Part shown: positions 28,462-40,886 of the stretch, in pieces
Layout of the letters: every line of letters starts with the position of its first letter
How positions within the stretch are numbered: position 1 is the first letter of the stretch
NCBI RefSeq assembly: GCF_020042665.1
Contig: NZ_CP083376.1
Location: forward strand, 3,322,001 to 3,386,000
Reading direction: 5' to 3'
DNA: 64,000 nucleotides
DNA from: Pseudoxanthomonas sp. X-1
GTDB lineage: Bacteria; Pseudomonadota; Gammaproteobacteria; Xanthomonadales; Xanthomonadaceae
Notes under the pieces: model-generated
What the model was told of the DNA's origin: nothing
Databases searched by the model: none
What the model saw: only the letters and a program-made list of their open reading frames with translations
Translations under genes and position numbers: made by a program

Positions 28462-28489
28462 GAACGCCGGACCTCACGGCCCGGCGTTC
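28462..28489 (-). terminator. Terminator of mdh
   Basis: GAACGCCGG and CCGGCGTTC (28462-28470, 28481-28489) form a 9-bp stem 27 bp after the mdh stop. On the minus strand the tail is TGCTTTGGGG, moderately U-rich. Confidence 0.6.
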
Positions 28490-28515
28490 GCGTCACACAT
28501 GTCCTGCGCGGCGGA

Positions 28516-29586
<1,071 letters not shown>

Positions 29587-29692
29587 TCACGGAGGCCGAC
29601 GTCACGATCCCGCAGGCATCCAGCGGATGGCAGCGCGAAATCGGCATGGACGGCGGGCTCCTGGTGGCGCCGCCTCGATTGTGCGGCGCGGA

Positions 29693-29738
29693 ATTTTAGC
29701 ACGCGTCCCCGGCGCGACCGCGTTCGACCAATGGTCTA
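29693..29738 (-). promoter_or_regulatory. mdh promoter candidate with palindrome-like motif
   Basis: On the minus strand TAAAAT (29693-29698) is a -10 candidate. Twenty-seven bp upstream is GACC-AAT-GGTC (29726-29736), a GACC/GGTC inverted repeat with one base more in the centre than at prpE. A long leader of about 180 nt would result. Confidence 0.35.
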
Positions 29739-29772
29739 CCTGCGGGCCCGCCGAGGGGCGGGCGGGTCGCGT

Positions 29773-30267
<495 letters not shown>

Positions 30268-30315
30268 CGTGGAACTCCTTGGGAGCAGGCAGCCCGGTTG
30301 TGGGCGGTAACCGGC

Positions 30316-30321
30316 TATAAT
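30316..30321 (+). promoter_or_regulatory. -10 box of typA
   Basis: Perfect TATAAT 47 bp upstream of the typA start. The 17-bp-spaced -35 (CCCGGT) is poor. Confidence 0.5.
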
Positions 30322-30368
30322 ACGCGCTTCCCTCCCCATCCCTGCGCGCACCGCCGCGCCCGTGCCGC

Positions 30369-32198
<1,830 letters not shown>

Positions 32199-32276
32199 GG
32201 CGGTCTGTGCAAGCTGGCGCGGGTGGCGGCCCACGGGTCGCCGCCCGCGCACCAACCGGCGTATCCTTCCGGCCCG

Positions 32277-32753
32277 ATGCCTCATACCCAACGTCCCTAC
32301 GATCCGGATCCGCACGCGCATCCGGGCCTGCATGCGCTGGCGTTGTTCGAACTGGCCAAGGGCCTGCTGGCCCTGATCGCCGCGGCCAGCCTGGAAGTCC
32401 TGGGGCCCGACCCGATCCGGCGCGCGGTGTACTGGCTGATCGAGCGCTTCCATCTGGACCCGGCGCACGGCGCCCTGCCCTCGCTGCTCAAGCAGATCGA
32501 CCCCAAGGCGGTGCACCTGGCCGTGGCCGTGGTCGCCATCTACGCGCTCTGGCGGTTGGTGGAATCCTGGGGCCTGTGGCGGGCCAAGGCGTGGGCCTCG
32601 TGGCTGGGCTGCGTGGGCACGGCGGTCTACCTGCCCTTCGACATGTACGCGCTGTTCCGGCATCCGGCCTGGCATACGGCCGTGGTGGTGTTGATCAACG
32701 TGATCGTGGTGGCCGTGCTGGCCCGCGACCTGATCCGCCGCCGGCGCCACTGA
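32277..32753 (+). CDS. DUF2127 family membrane protein
   Basis: A 158-residue protein with four predicted membrane helices: LHALALFELAKGLLALIAAA near residues 22-41, KAVHLAVAVVAIYALWRLVE near 82-101, WASWLGCVGTAVYLPFDMYA near 109-128 and AVVVLINVIVVAVLARDLI near 136-154. GLHALALFELAKG and the central LxxxxxLW-RLVE stretch mark the DUF2127 family, whose function is unknown. The N-terminus is His/Pro/Asp-rich. Start 32277 is the first ATG giving the conserved N-terminus. It is followed 64 bp later by the amidase gene on the same strand. Confidence 0.8.
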   Translation: MPHTQRPYDPDPHAHPGLHALALFELAKGLLALIAAASLEVLGPDPIRRAVYWLIERFHLDPAHGALPSLLKQIDPKAVHLAVAVVAIYALWRLVESWGLWRAKAWASWLGCVGTAVYLPFDMYALFRHPAWHTAVVVLINVIVVAVLARDLIRRRRH

Positions 32754-32817
32754 GCCGCTTGCGGCGCCCGCGCCGCTGCGTTTAGCCTGCGACGATCCGC
32801 ATGAGGGGATCGAACCG

Positions 32818-34416
32818 ATGCACGCCTGCAGGCTTGCGCTGACGCTGTCGTGCCTGGCCGCGCTGGCCGGCTGCACCGCCCCGGCATCCGCCCCGCCCAA
32901 GGCCGCGCAACCGGCCCAGTTCCGCTACGCCGAACTGACCATCGCCCAGCTGCAGGAGCAGATGCAGCGCGGCGCGCTGGACAGCCGCACCCTGACCCGC
33001 GCCTACCTGGACCGCATCGCCCAGGTCGACCGCGCCGGGCCGCACCTCAACGCCGTGATCCAGCTCAACCCCGAGGCGATGACCGAGGCGGCGCTGCGCG
33101 ACCGCGAGCGCGCCGGCGGCACCGTGCGCGGCCCGCTGCAGGGCATCCCGATCCTGCTCAAGGACAACATCGACGCCACGCCGATGGCCACTACCGCCGG
33201 CTCGCTGGCGCTGCGCGATTTCCGCCCGAAGGCCGACGCCTTCCTGGTCAAGCGCCTGCGCGAGGCCGGCGCGGTGATCCTGGGCAAGACCAACCTGTCG
33301 GAGTGGGCCAACTTCCGGTCCAGCGACTCGATCTCCGGCTGGAGCGCGGTCGGCGGCCAGACCCACAACCCCTATGTGCTGGACCGCAATCCCTGCGGCT
33401 CCAGCGCCGGCAGCGGCGTGGCCGCCTCGGCCAACCTGGCCGCGGCGACGGTCGGCACCGAGACCGACGGCAGCATCATCTGCCCGGCGGCGGTCAACGG
33501 CGCGGTGGGGCTGAAGCCCACCGTCGGCCTGGTCAGCCGCGACGGCATCGTGCCGATCTCCTGGAGCCAGGACACCGCCGGGCCGATCACCCGCACGGTG
33601 TCCGATGCCGCGATCCTGCTTGCGGCGATGGCCGGGCGCGACAGCGCCGATGCCAGCACCGGGTACGCCACGCTCAATGCGCCGCTGGACTATGTCGCGC
33701 GCCTGCGGCCCGGCGCGCTCAAGGGCGCACGCATCGGCGTGGTCCGCAGCAGTTTCAAGTTCGGCCCCGACGTGGCCAAGGCGATGGAGGGCGCGGTCGC
33801 GACCCTGCGCGCGGCCGGCGCGACCGTGGTCGATGCCGAGATTCTCACCGCCGGCCAGTGGGACCAGGACGAGCTGCTGGTGCTCAAGACTGAGTTCAAG
33901 AACGGCCTGGCGCGTTACTTCGCGACCAAGGGCGCGCCGGTGGACTCGCTGCAGCAGCTGATCGGCTTCAACCAGCAGCATGCTCGCGAGGAGCTGGCAC
34001 TGTTCGGGCAGGACCTGTTCGAGCAGTCCGCGGCGATGGGCGGCCTGAACGACCCGGCCTACATCCAGGCCCGTTCGCGCATCAAGCGCCTGGCCGGTCC
34101 GGAGGGCATCGATGCGGCGCTCAAGGCGCAGCACCTGGACGCCCTGGTCGCCGCGGCGACCGGCCCGGCCTGGCGCACCGACCCGGCGTTCAAGGATCCC
34201 TTCCCCGGCGCCGGCTATGGCGCGGCGGCGGTGGCCGGCTATCCCAGCCTGACCGTGCCGATGGGCGACAGCCGCGGGCTGCCGTTGGGCCTGCTGTTCA
34301 TGGGCACCGCCTGGAGCGAGGCCAAGCTGATCGGGTTGGGCTACGACTACGAACAGCGCACCCAGGCGCGCGTGCCGCCGACGTATCGCGCCACGCTGGA
34401 ACCGCGCACGCCCTGA
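32818..34416 (+). CDS. Amidase-signature lipoprotein, peptide-amidase-like
   Basis: A 532-residue enzyme of the amidase signature superfamily. The N-terminus [19 protein letters not shown] is a lipoprotein signal with Cys19 as the lipidated residue, so the enzyme should be membrane-anchored in the periplasm. The Ser-cisSer-Lys triad is visible as Lys115 (LLKDNID), Ser195 (CGSSAGSG) and Ser219 (GTETDGSI). The stretches [20 protein letters not shown] and [15 protein letters not shown] closely recall the C-terminal peptide amidase of Stenotrophomonas maltophilia, which releases ammonia from peptide amides; substrate transfer by similarity is inference. The glutamine amidotransferase GatA is excluded by the signal peptide and the absence of gatB/gatC. 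Confidence 0.88.
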   Translation: MHACRLALTLSCLAALAGCTAPASAPPKAAQPAQFRYAELTIAQLQEQMQRGALDSRTLTRAYLDRIAQVDRAGPHLNAVIQLNPEAMTEAALRDRERAGGTVRGPLQGIPILLKDNIDATPMATTAGSLALRDFRPKADAFLVKRLREAGAVILGKTNLSEWANFRSSDSISGWSAVGGQTHNPYVLDRNPCGSSAGSGVAASANLAAATVGTETDGSIICPAAVNGAVGLKPTVGLVSRDGIVPISWSQDTAGPITRTVSDAAILLAAMAGRDSADASTGYATLNAPLDYVARLRPGALKGARIGVVRSSFKFGPDVAKAMEGAVATLRAAGATVVDAEILTAGQWDQDELLVLKTEFKNGLARYFATKGAPVDSLQQLIGFNQQHAREELALFGQDLFEQSAAMGGLNDPAYIQARSRIKRLAGPEGIDAALKAQHLDALVAAATGPAWRTDPAFKDPFPGAGYGAAAVAGYPSLTVPMGDSRGLPLGLLFMGTAWSEAKLIGLGYDYEQRTQARVPPTYRATLEPRTP

Positions 34417-34431
34417 GGGCGGCGGGGCGGC

Positions 34432-35595
34432 TCAGCGCGACGGCGGCGGCACCGGATCCGGTGCGTCGGGCGAGACCGGCGGCGGGCCGTCCTCGGCGCC
34501 GGGCGAAGAGGTCTGGCGCGCGCTGGGCAGCACCTGCGGCGTGTCGGGCGGGGTCTGTTCGCGGGTGAGCATGTTGCGCTGGCGCGGCAGCGCGTCGGGA
34601 TACTCGCGCGCCAGGTAGTCCAGCACGCGCTCACGCACCACGCAGCGCAGGTCGAAGGCATCGCCGGAGCTGCGCGCGCTGACCAGCAGGCGCACCTGCA
34701 TGGCGGTCTCGGAGGTCTCGGTGACCTGGGCAATGCAGACCCGGCCGTCCCAGCGCGGGTCCTCGCGGCACACGCGCTCGGTTTCGGCGCGCACGGCGGC
34801 CATCGGGGTGCGGTAGTCCAGCCACAGGAACACCGTGCCGAGCATGTCGGCGCTGCGCCGGGTCCAGTTCTGGAACGGGTTCTCGATGAACCAAGTCAGT
34901 GGCACCACCATCCGCCGCTGGTCCCAGATGTGCACCACCACGAACGAGCTGGTGATCTCCTCGATGCGGCCCCATTCGCCCTCGACGATGACCACGTCGT
35001 CCAGGCGGATCGGCTGGGTCAGCGCGATCTGCAGGCCCGCGATCAGGTTGCCGAACACCGGCTTGGCCGCGATGCCCGCCACCAGGCCCAGGATGCCGGC
35101 CGAGGCCAGCAGCGTGCGGCCGAGCTGGCGCACCTCGTCGAACTGCAGCAGCACCACCGAGACGCCGACCAGGATCACCGCGCCGGAGGCCACCCGCCCC
35201 AGCACCCGCGCCTGGGTATGGATGGTGCGCGCGTGCAGGTTGTCGGCCACATCGATGCGGTTGTCGCGCAGGATCGCCGCCACCACGCCGGCCACCACGC
35301 GCACCACCAGCCATGTCACGCAGCCAACGATGCCGATATGCAGCAGCTGCTTGATCAGCACCAGCTGCGCATCCTTCAGCGGCGTGGCCTCCAGCCCGGC
35401 GCGCAGGAACACCAGCGGCAGCACGAACGCCAGCGGCAGGCTGAGGATGCGGGTGATGCGCGCGCGCCGGAAATCCTTGCCGCGCGAGCGCCGCTCCAGC
35501 CAGGCGAACAATCCCCAGGCGAGCACGCCCAGCGCCAGGGAAATTCCCAGCGGGATCACGTACTCGCGTGCGGTCATCCAGTGCAGGTCGGCCAT
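34432..35595 (-). CDS. MscS-family mechanosensitive ion channel
   Basis: A 387-residue inner-membrane channel. Four to five membrane helices occur between residues 10 and 190: the first is VIPLGISLALGVLAWGLFAW and the pore-lining one is around GILGLVAGIAAKPVFGNLIA. The Gly/Ala-rich pore helix leads into the beta domain PIRLDDVVIVEGEWGRIEEI, the MscS hallmark. The cytoplasmic domain follows, with a Pro/Ser-rich disordered tail of about 45 residues that E. coli MscS lacks. It opens under membrane tension to release solutes in osmotic downshock. Start 35595 begins MADLHWMTAREYV. Convergent with the amidase gene, with only 15 bp between stops. Confidence 0.88.
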   Translation of the reverse strand: MADLHWMTAREYVIPLGISLALGVLAWGLFAWLERRSRGKDFRRARITRILSLPLAFVLPLVFLRAGLEATPLKDAQLVLIKQLLHIGIVGCVTWLVVRVVAGVVAAILRDNRIDVADNLHARTIHTQARVLGRVASGAVILVGVSVVLLQFDEVRQLGRTLLASAGILGLVAGIAAKPVFGNLIAGLQIALTQPIRLDDVVIVEGEWGRIEEITSSFVVVHIWDQRRMVVPLTWFIENPFQNWTRRSADMLGTVFLWLDYRTPMAAVRAETERVCREDPRWDGRVCIAQVTETSETAMQVRLLVSARSSGDAFDLRCVVRERVLDYLAREYPDALPRQRNMLTREQTPPDTPQVLPSARQTSSPGAEDGPPPVSPDAPDPVPPPSR

Positions 35596-35739
35596 CCCCA
35601 CCGGAGACTGCCAAAGCGCGCGTCGAGGGCGTGTGGGCACGCGCCGCGGACGACAGGGCGAACCGTGCACTCGGCGCGACGCCCCGGATGGCGAACGAAG
35701 GCAAAGCGCGGCCTTGCAGCCGTCAGCACCTTCTCGACC

Positions 35740-35766
35740 TTCGTTCCCGCGAAGGCGGAGGCGGCG
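35740..35766. repeat. Degenerate REP-like sequence
   Basis: TTCGTTCCCGCGAAGGCGG lies in the 187-bp gap between the MscS gene and the DAHP synthase gene. It resembles the CCCGCGAA-GGCGGGAA dispersed repeat of Xanthomonadaceae but its second arm has decayed. Confidence 0.35.
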
Positions 35767-35782
35767 ATGTCCTTGAGCCGTC

Positions 35783-37174
35783 TTAGCCCACCGTTGCCTG
35801 CAGCTGCCGCTGCTTGCGCACGATCGACATGGCGATCTCCAGCGACTGCTCGTAGTTCAGGCGCGGATCGACGGTCGAGCGATACGCGCGCTCCAGGTCG
35901 ATGTCGGTCAGCTCGCGCGCGCCGCCGGTGCATTCGGTGACGTCCTCGCCTGTCAGCTCCAGGTGGACACCGCCCAGGCGCGTGCCCGCCGCGGCATGCA
36001 GGTCGAAAGCCTGCTCGACCTCGCCGCGGATGTTGTCGAAGCGGCGCGTCTTGAAGCCGTTGCTGGTCGACTCGGTATTGCCATGCATCGCATCGCAGAT
36101 CCACAGCACGCGGCGGCCGTCGCGCTTGACCGCCTCCAGCAGCGGCGGAAGCCTGTCGGCGATCTGCGCCGCGCCCATGCGGTGGATGAAGGTCAGCCGG
36201 CCCGGCTCGTCGTCCGGGTTGAGAATGTCCATCAGTTCCAGCAGCTGATCGGGCTTGACCGACGGACCGACTTTTACCGCGATCGGATTGCGCACCCCGC
36301 GCAGGTATTCCACATGCGCCCCGTCGACCGCCGCGGTGCGCATGCCGATCCAGGGATAGTGCGTGGACAGGTTGAACCAGCCGTGCTGGCGCGGCACCTC
36401 GCGGGTCAGCGCCTGCTCGTAGGGCAGCAGCAGCGCCTCATGCGAGGTGTAGAAGTCGATGCGGTTGAGGTTGTGCACCTCGGCGCCGGCGAGGGTCTCC
36501 ATGAAGCGCACCGCGCCGCCGATGTCGGACACCATCTGCTGGTACTCGTTGGCCAGCGGCGAATAGCCGACCCAGCTGAGGTTCCAGTACTCGGGGTGGT
36601 GCAGGTCGGCGAAGCCGCCGTCGATCAGCGCCCGCACGAAGTTCATCGTCATGGCCGAGCGCGAGTGAGCGCGGATCATGCGCTGCGGATCGGGGATGCG
36701 CGCGGCGGCGGTGAATTCCGGCCCGTTGACCAGGTCGCCGCGGTAGCTCGGCAGGGTGATCTCGCCGCGGGTCTCCATGTCGGTCGAGCGCGGCTTGGCG
36801 TACTGCCCGGCGAAGCGCCCGACGCGCACCACCGGCAGCTGCAGGCCGTGCACCAGCACCAGGCTCATCTGCAGCAGCACCTTCAGCCGGTTGGAGATCA
36901 GGCCGGACTCGCAGTCGGAGAAGCTCTCGGCGCAGTCGCCGCCCTGCAGCACGAAGCGCTTGCCCTCCTGCGCCTCGGCCAGCTGCTTCTTCAGCGCGAA
37001 GATCTCCCAGGAGGTCACCAGCGGTGGCAACTTGCCGAGTTCCTCGACCGCGCGGGCCAGGGCGTCGGCATCGGGATAGGTCGGCAGCTGCATCGCCGGC
37101 CGCGTGCGCCAGCTGTCGGGACGCCAGTCGCCGGAGGTGGCAGAGAAAGGAACGGCGGGGGCTGCGGCGGACAT
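35783..37174 (-). CDS. Class II 3-deoxy-7-phosphoheptulonate synthase
   Basis: A 463-residue plant-type DAHP synthase that condenses phosphoenolpyruvate and erythrose 4-phosphate, the entry step of the shikimate pathway. Motifs: MQLPTYPD, FVLQGGDCAESFSDCE, VVRVGRFAGQYAKPRS, TYPW-type SFYTSHEALLLPYE, MRTAAVDGAHVEYLRGVRNPIAVKVGPS and WICDAMHGNTE. Class II size and sequence exclude E. coli AroF/G/H types (about 350). The class includes both aromatic amino acid and phenazine pathway enzymes; no secondary-metabolite genes are near, so a primary role is likelier. Start 37174 (MSAAAPAVPFS) is preceded by TGGAGC. Divergent from TonB receptor 2. Confidence 0.93.
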   Translation of the reverse strand: MSAAAPAVPFSATSGDWRPDSWRTRPAMQLPTYPDADALARAVEELGKLPPLVTSWEIFALKKQLAEAQEGKRFVLQGGDCAESFSDCESGLISNRLKVLLQMSLVLVHGLQLPVVRVGRFAGQYAKPRSTDMETRGEITLPSYRGDLVNGPEFTAAARIPDPQRMIRAHSRSAMTMNFVRALIDGGFADLHHPEYWNLSWVGYSPLANEYQQMVSDIGGAVRFMETLAGAEVHNLNRIDFYTSHEALLLPYEQALTREVPRQHGWFNLSTHYPWIGMRTAAVDGAHVEYLRGVRNPIAVKVGPSVKPDQLLELMDILNPDDEPGRLTFIHRMGAAQIADRLPPLLEAVKRDGRRVLWICDAMHGNTESTSNGFKTRRFDNIRGEVEQAFDLHAAAGTRLGGVHLELTGEDVTECTGGARELTDIDLERAYRSTVDPRLNYEQSLEIAMSIVRKQRQLQATVG

Positions 37175-37372
37175 GCGGGGCTCCAGGAGGAAGCCGACAT
37201 GATCGCAGAGCGGGGGCCAGGGGCGCACTTCCTGACGATTCCGACAGTTTTCTGAGGTCTCTAAACCCCGGGAAACGCGGCAACGGACCCCATGACTTTC
37301 GGCCTAGGCGCGACAAGCCCGACAGGAGGACCGTTACTTCATAACATTTCCCCAACGGCCCCACGCCCCGCC

Positions 37373-39496
37373 ATGAAGACCCCGAACCTGCTCGCCTCCG
37401 CCATCGCCCTGGCCCTGGCGACCACGCCCCTGCTCGCCCTGGCCGATGACGCCCCCACCGATGCCACCGTGGACCTGGACGTGGTCAAGGTCCACGCCAA
37501 GCTGGATGCGGCGCGCAACGCGCTCTCCCCGGACATCGGCAGCAGCCAGTTCACCATCAGCGCCGCCGACATCGACCGGCTGCCGCTTGGGGCCTCGACC
37601 CCGATAAACCAAGTGCTGCTGCAGGCGCCGGGGGTCGTCCAGGACTCCTACGGCGGCGTCCACGTGCGCGGCGACCACGCCAATCTGCAGTACCGCATCA
37701 ACGGCGTGATCCTGCCCGAGTCGATCTCCGGCTTCGGCCAGAGCCTGGACCCGCGCACCGTGTCCAGCATCCGCCTGCTCGACGGCGCGCTGCCGGCGCA
37801 GTTCGGCGACCGGACCGCGGCGGTGGTCGACATCACCACCAAGAGCGGCCAGGCGCTCGGCAACGGCGGCAGCGTCGGGGTGACCGCAGGCTCGTTCGGC
37901 ACCTTCAATCCCTCGCTGGCCTGGTGGGGCAGCCAGGGCCGCTGGAGCTGGTTCGTGACCGGCGACTACGACCAGAACAAGATCGGCCTGGAGAACCCCA
38001 CCAACAGCCGCACGCCCGACCACGACAAGACCCACCAGGGCAAGGCCTTCGCCGACCTGACCTATCTGGTCAACGAGGACACGCGCCTGAGCGTGATGGC
38101 CGGCTATGCCAACAACCGCTTCCAGGTGCCCAACAACCCGGGCCAGACCCCGGCCTTCGACAACCAGGGCCAAACCGACTTCGATTCCAGCGCGCTGGAC
38201 GAGCGCCAGCGCGAGAACACCCGCTTCGCCACCGTCGCGCTGCAGGGCCTGGTCGGCGACAGCGCCTACCAGGTCTCGCTGGGCCAGCGTTACAGCAGCG
38301 TGGCCTTCGATCCGGACGTCACCGGCGACCTGATCTTCGACGGCGTCGCCTCGCAGGTCGATCGCGGCAACCGCGCCAACGTGCTGCAGGCCGATGTCTC
38401 CACCCCGCTGGGCGCGTCGCATACCTTGCGCTACGGCCTGTACGGCGACTTCGAACACGCCACCGCCAGCAACAACAGCTGGGTGTTCCCGGCCGACGCC
38501 GACGGCCACCAGACCAGCAACATCCCCGAACTGATCGGCGACAGCAGCCGCTTCCACGCCAGCACCACCGCGCTCTACCTGCAGGACGAATGGAAGCTCG
38601 GCGAGGACTGGACCGTGAACTACGGCCTGCGCGCCGACCGTTACAAGGCCTTCGGACGCAGCGAGAGCCAGCTCAGCCCGCGCATCGGCGCGATCTGGCA
38701 GGCCACCGACAGCACCACCCTGCACGCCGGCTACGCCCGCTACTTCACCCCGCCGGCCAGCGAACTGATCTCCGCCGGCGATATCGCCCTGTTCGATGGC
38801 ACCACCAACCAGCAGGTCGCCGCCGGCGCGCAGGTGCCGCTCAGCGAACGCAGCGATTACTACGACCTGGGCATCTCCCAGCAGGTCGGCGACCACCTGA
38901 CCCTGGGCCTGGACGCCTACGACCGCCTGGCCGACCGCCTGCAGGACGAGGGCCAGTTCGGCGCCGCCTACATCTATTCGACCTTCAACTACCGCTACGG
39001 CCACGTCCACGGCCTGGAGTTCTCGGCCGACTACGACAACGGCCCGGTGAGCGCCTACTTCAACGCGGCCTACAGCCGGGCGATGGGCAAGCAGGTCATG
39101 ACCGGCGCCTACAACTTCGACCCCGACGCCCTGGCCTATGTGGCGGAGAACTGGATCCACCTGGACCACGACCAGAAGCTCACCTCGTCGGGCGGCATCA
39201 ACTACAGCTTCGCCGGCCACAACCGGGTGGGCGCCAACTACCTCTACGGCAGCGGCCTGCGCACCGATACGCCGACGGTGCCGAATGGCGCGGCGCTGCC
39301 GTCCTACTTCCAGCTCAACCTGAGCGCGGGGCACGACTTCGAGGCCGACACCGCGCATCCGCTGCATGTGCAGGTCGCCGCAGTGAACGCGCTGGATCGC
39401 AGCTACCAGCTGCGCGACGGCGGCGGCATCGGCGTGTTCGCGCCGCAATGGGCGCCGCGGCGCGGCGTGTTCCTCAGCGTGCAGCAGGACTTCTGA
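37373..39496 (+). CDS. TonB-dependent outer-membrane receptor (2)
   Basis: A 707-residue TonB-gated transporter. The signal peptide is MKTPNLLASAIALALATTPL with cleavage near ALA-DDA. Next come a plug beginning about residue 50 (FTISAADIDRLPLGASTPIN, APGVVQDSYGGVHVRGDHAN, RINGVILPESISGFGQ) and a barrel ending in VFLSVQQDF with the usual terminal Phe. The barrel contains YARYFTPPASELIS. The substrate cannot be named. No TonB, ExbB or ABC transporter gene is adjacent, so it relies on components elsewhere. Start 37373 is set by the signal peptide; an upstream in-frame ATG at 37292 would bury it. Convergent with dsbB. Confidence 0.88.
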   Translation: MKTPNLLASAIALALATTPLLALADDAPTDATVDLDVVKVHAKLDAARNALSPDIGSSQFTISAADIDRLPLGASTPINQVLLQAPGVVQDSYGGVHVRGDHANLQYRINGVILPESISGFGQSLDPRTVSSIRLLDGALPAQFGDRTAAVVDITTKSGQALGNGGSVGVTAGSFGTFNPSLAWWGSQGRWSWFVTGDYDQNKIGLENPTNSRTPDHDKTHQGKAFADLTYLVNEDTRLSVMAGYANNRFQVPNNPGQTPAFDNQGQTDFDSSALDERQRENTRFATVALQGLVGDSAYQVSLGQRYSSVAFDPDVTGDLIFDGVASQVDRGNRANVLQADVSTPLGASHTLRYGLYGDFEHATASNNSWVFPADADGHQTSNIPELIGDSSRFHASTTALYLQDEWKLGEDWTVNYGLRADRYKAFGRSESQLSPRIGAIWQATDSTTLHAGYARYFTPPASELISAGDIALFDGTTNQQVAAGAQVPLSERSDYYDLGISQQVGDHLTLGLDAYDRLADRLQDEGQFGAAYIYSTFNYRYGHVHGLEFSADYDNGPVSAYFNAAYSRAMGKQVMTGAYNFDPDALAYVAENWIHLDHDQKLTSSGGINYSFAGHNRVGANYLYGSGLRTDTPTVPNGAALPSYFQLNLSAGHDFEADTAHPLHVQVAAVNALDRSYQLRDGGGIGVFAPQWAPRRGVFLSVQQDF

Positions 39497-39521
39497 GGCG
39501 ACCTGCGCCGCGTCCAGGCTG

Positions 39522-39550
39522 CGGACCGGTCGACGCGCGCGACCGGTCCG
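39522..39550. terminator. Hairpin between convergent receptor 2 and dsbB
   Basis: CGGACCGGTCG and CGACCGGTCCG (39522-39532, 39540-39550) form an 11-bp perfect stem with a 7-nt loop. It lacks a T-run on either side; it probably serves both genes. Confidence 0.5.
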
Positions 39551-39563
39551 AAGCCAGGTGCGC

Positions 39564-40097
39564 TCAGGACGGGCGCAGCTCGCGCAGCAGCGTGCGCTTG
39601 CGCCGGCGGAAGGCGGCCATCAGCAGCCACAGCGTCAGCACCACGAACCACAGCAGGCTCCACTCGGGCATCGACAGGCCCAGCAGACGCCAGGTGACCT
39701 CGGCGCACTCGCCCGACCCGGTCAGTACCTGGCGCAGCACGTCGCCCAGCGGGAAGGCCTCCATCATGTAGGCCAGGTCGGGGCCGCACGCCGGCACCTT
39801 GTCGGCCGGCAGATGCTGCAGCCACACGTGGCGACCGGCGATGCCGATGCCGATCAGCGCCGGCACCAGCCCCAGCAGGCCGTAGACGATGCGCCCGCCG
39901 CGGCTGCGCGGCCCGTGCAGGCCGCCGATCAGGAACACCAGGCCCAACAGCGCGAACGCGCCTCGCTGGAAGCTGCACAGCGGACACGGGATCTGGTGCT
40001 GGTAGTACTGGGTGTACAGCGCGGCGCCCAGCAATCCGACGCATACGAGGAAACCGGCCAGGAACTGCGCGCGGAAGGACCAACGGAAAGGATTCAT
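39564..40097 (-). CDS. dsbB: Disulfide bond formation protein DsbB
   Basis: A 177-residue inner-membrane quinone reductase that reoxidises DsbA. Four membrane helices are visible. The first periplasmic loop has the redox pair Cys38-Cys41 (IPCPLCSFQR), and the second loop has Cys104 and Cys131 (VPACGPDLAY, GSGECAEV) that pass electrons to DsbA. Length matches E. coli DsbB (176). A basic tail (FRRRKRTLLREL) is cytoplasmic. The start ATG 40097 gives MNPFRWSFRAQFL. It lies 147 bp downstream of rplQ and its terminator, hence in a separate transcript. Confidence 0.93.
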   Translation of the reverse strand: MNPFRWSFRAQFLAGFLVCVGLLGAALYTQYYQHQIPCPLCSFQRGAFALLGLVFLIGGLHGPRSRGGRIVYGLLGLVPALIGIGIAGRHVWLQHLPADKVPACGPDLAYMMEAFPLGDVLRQVLTGSGECAEVTWRLLGLSMPEWSLLWFVVLTLWLLMAAFRRRKRTLLRELRPS

Positions 40098-40186
40098 GGG
40101 CAGCGGCAACAGGGAAGTGCCCGCATTATCGCCACCCCGCGCGCCCGGGGCCAAATCCGCCCCCTCCGCACGACCCGCGCCCAAAA

Positions 40187-40213
40187 CGCAAAACCCCGGC
40201 CAGGAGCCGGGGT
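40187..40213 (-). terminator. Terminator of the alpha operon (after rplQ)
   Basis: On the minus strand ACCCCGGC, loop TCCTG, GCCGGGGT (40193-40213), then TTTGCGTTTT. It is a good intrinsic terminator 31 bp after rplQ and ends the ribosomal super-cluster. Confidence 0.85.
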
Positions 40214-40243
40214 CTGCGGGTGACGCGTGCGGGACTGGGTCGA

Positions 40244-40615
40244 TTACTCGGCCGCTTCCGGACGATCGACCAGTTCCACGTAAGCCATCGGCGCGTTGTC
40301 GCCAGCGCGGAAGCCGCACTTGAGGATGCGCAGGTAGCCGCCCGGACGCGACTGGTAGCGCGGGCCCAGGGTGGTGAACAGGGTGCCGACCGCTTCCTTG
40401 TCGCGCAGACGCGCGAAGGCCAGGCGGCGGTTGGCCACGCCATCGACCTTGGCTAGGGTGATCAGCGGCTCGGCGACGCGACGCAGTTCCTTGGCCTTGG
40501 GCAGGGTGGTCTTGATCAGGCCGTGCTTGATCAGCGAGGCGGCCATGTTGGAGAACATCGCGGCGCGATGCGAGCTGGTGCGGCTGAACTTGCGGCCGGC
40601 TTTCTGGTGACGCAT
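40244..40615 (-). CDS. rplQ: 50S ribosomal protein L17
   Basis: A 123-residue large-subunit protein at the exit-tunnel surface. [32 protein letters not shown] is the family N-terminus, with the [14 protein letters not shown] helix following. The C-terminus RPEAAE is acidic. It is the last gene of rpsM-rpsK-rpsD-rpoA-rplQ, but it stands 271 bp from rpoA with a stem-loop between. The leader AGGAATCCACCTC precedes the ATG, and a terminator follows. Confidence 0.97.
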   Translation of the reverse strand: MRHQKAGRKFSRTSSHRAAMFSNMAASLIKHGLIKTTLPKAKELRRVAEPLITLAKVDGVANRRLAFARLRDKEAVGTLFTTLGPRYQSRPGGYLRILKCGFRAGDNAPMAYVELVDRPEAAE

Positions 40616-40849
40616 GAGGTGGATTCCTGATGAATGGTGCGGCTGTTGAGGTTCGCTGTCGCCTTCGTGGCGTTGTTGCCTGGACTGCGGTTGGTCCTGA
40701 TCCGGTCATCCTGTCCGGACATCGCGCGGGCCTTTGCGGCCCGTCGTCGAGGTGTTGCGGGTAAAGCGGTATCGCTGGACTTACTCTGGTGAAGCATCGA
40801 GCCGGGACGGATCGCCCGCCCCGGCCCGGCGCAGCGCGCCGGGCGTTCG

Positions 40850-40885
40850 CCCAAGCGCGCGGCAGTGCCGCGCAAGCGGCTTGGG
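40850..40885 (-). promoter_or_regulatory. Nested stem-loop between rpoA and rplQ
   Basis: Outer arms CCCAAGC (40850-40856) and GCTTGGG (40879-40885) enclose a perfect inner stem GCGCGGCA/TGCCGCGC (40857-40864, 40866-40873). The structure directly follows the rpoA stop in a 271-bp spacer (40616-40886) and has no U-tract. It could protect the upstream mRNA end or reduce read-through into rplQ. Nothing else in the spacer is identified. Confidence 0.5.
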
Positions 40886-40886
40886 C

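Noticed and set aside
32760..32817. Separate promoter for the amidase gene
   Set aside because: The 64-bp gap has no -10 or -35 of useful quality; read-through from typA and the DUF2127 gene is as likely.
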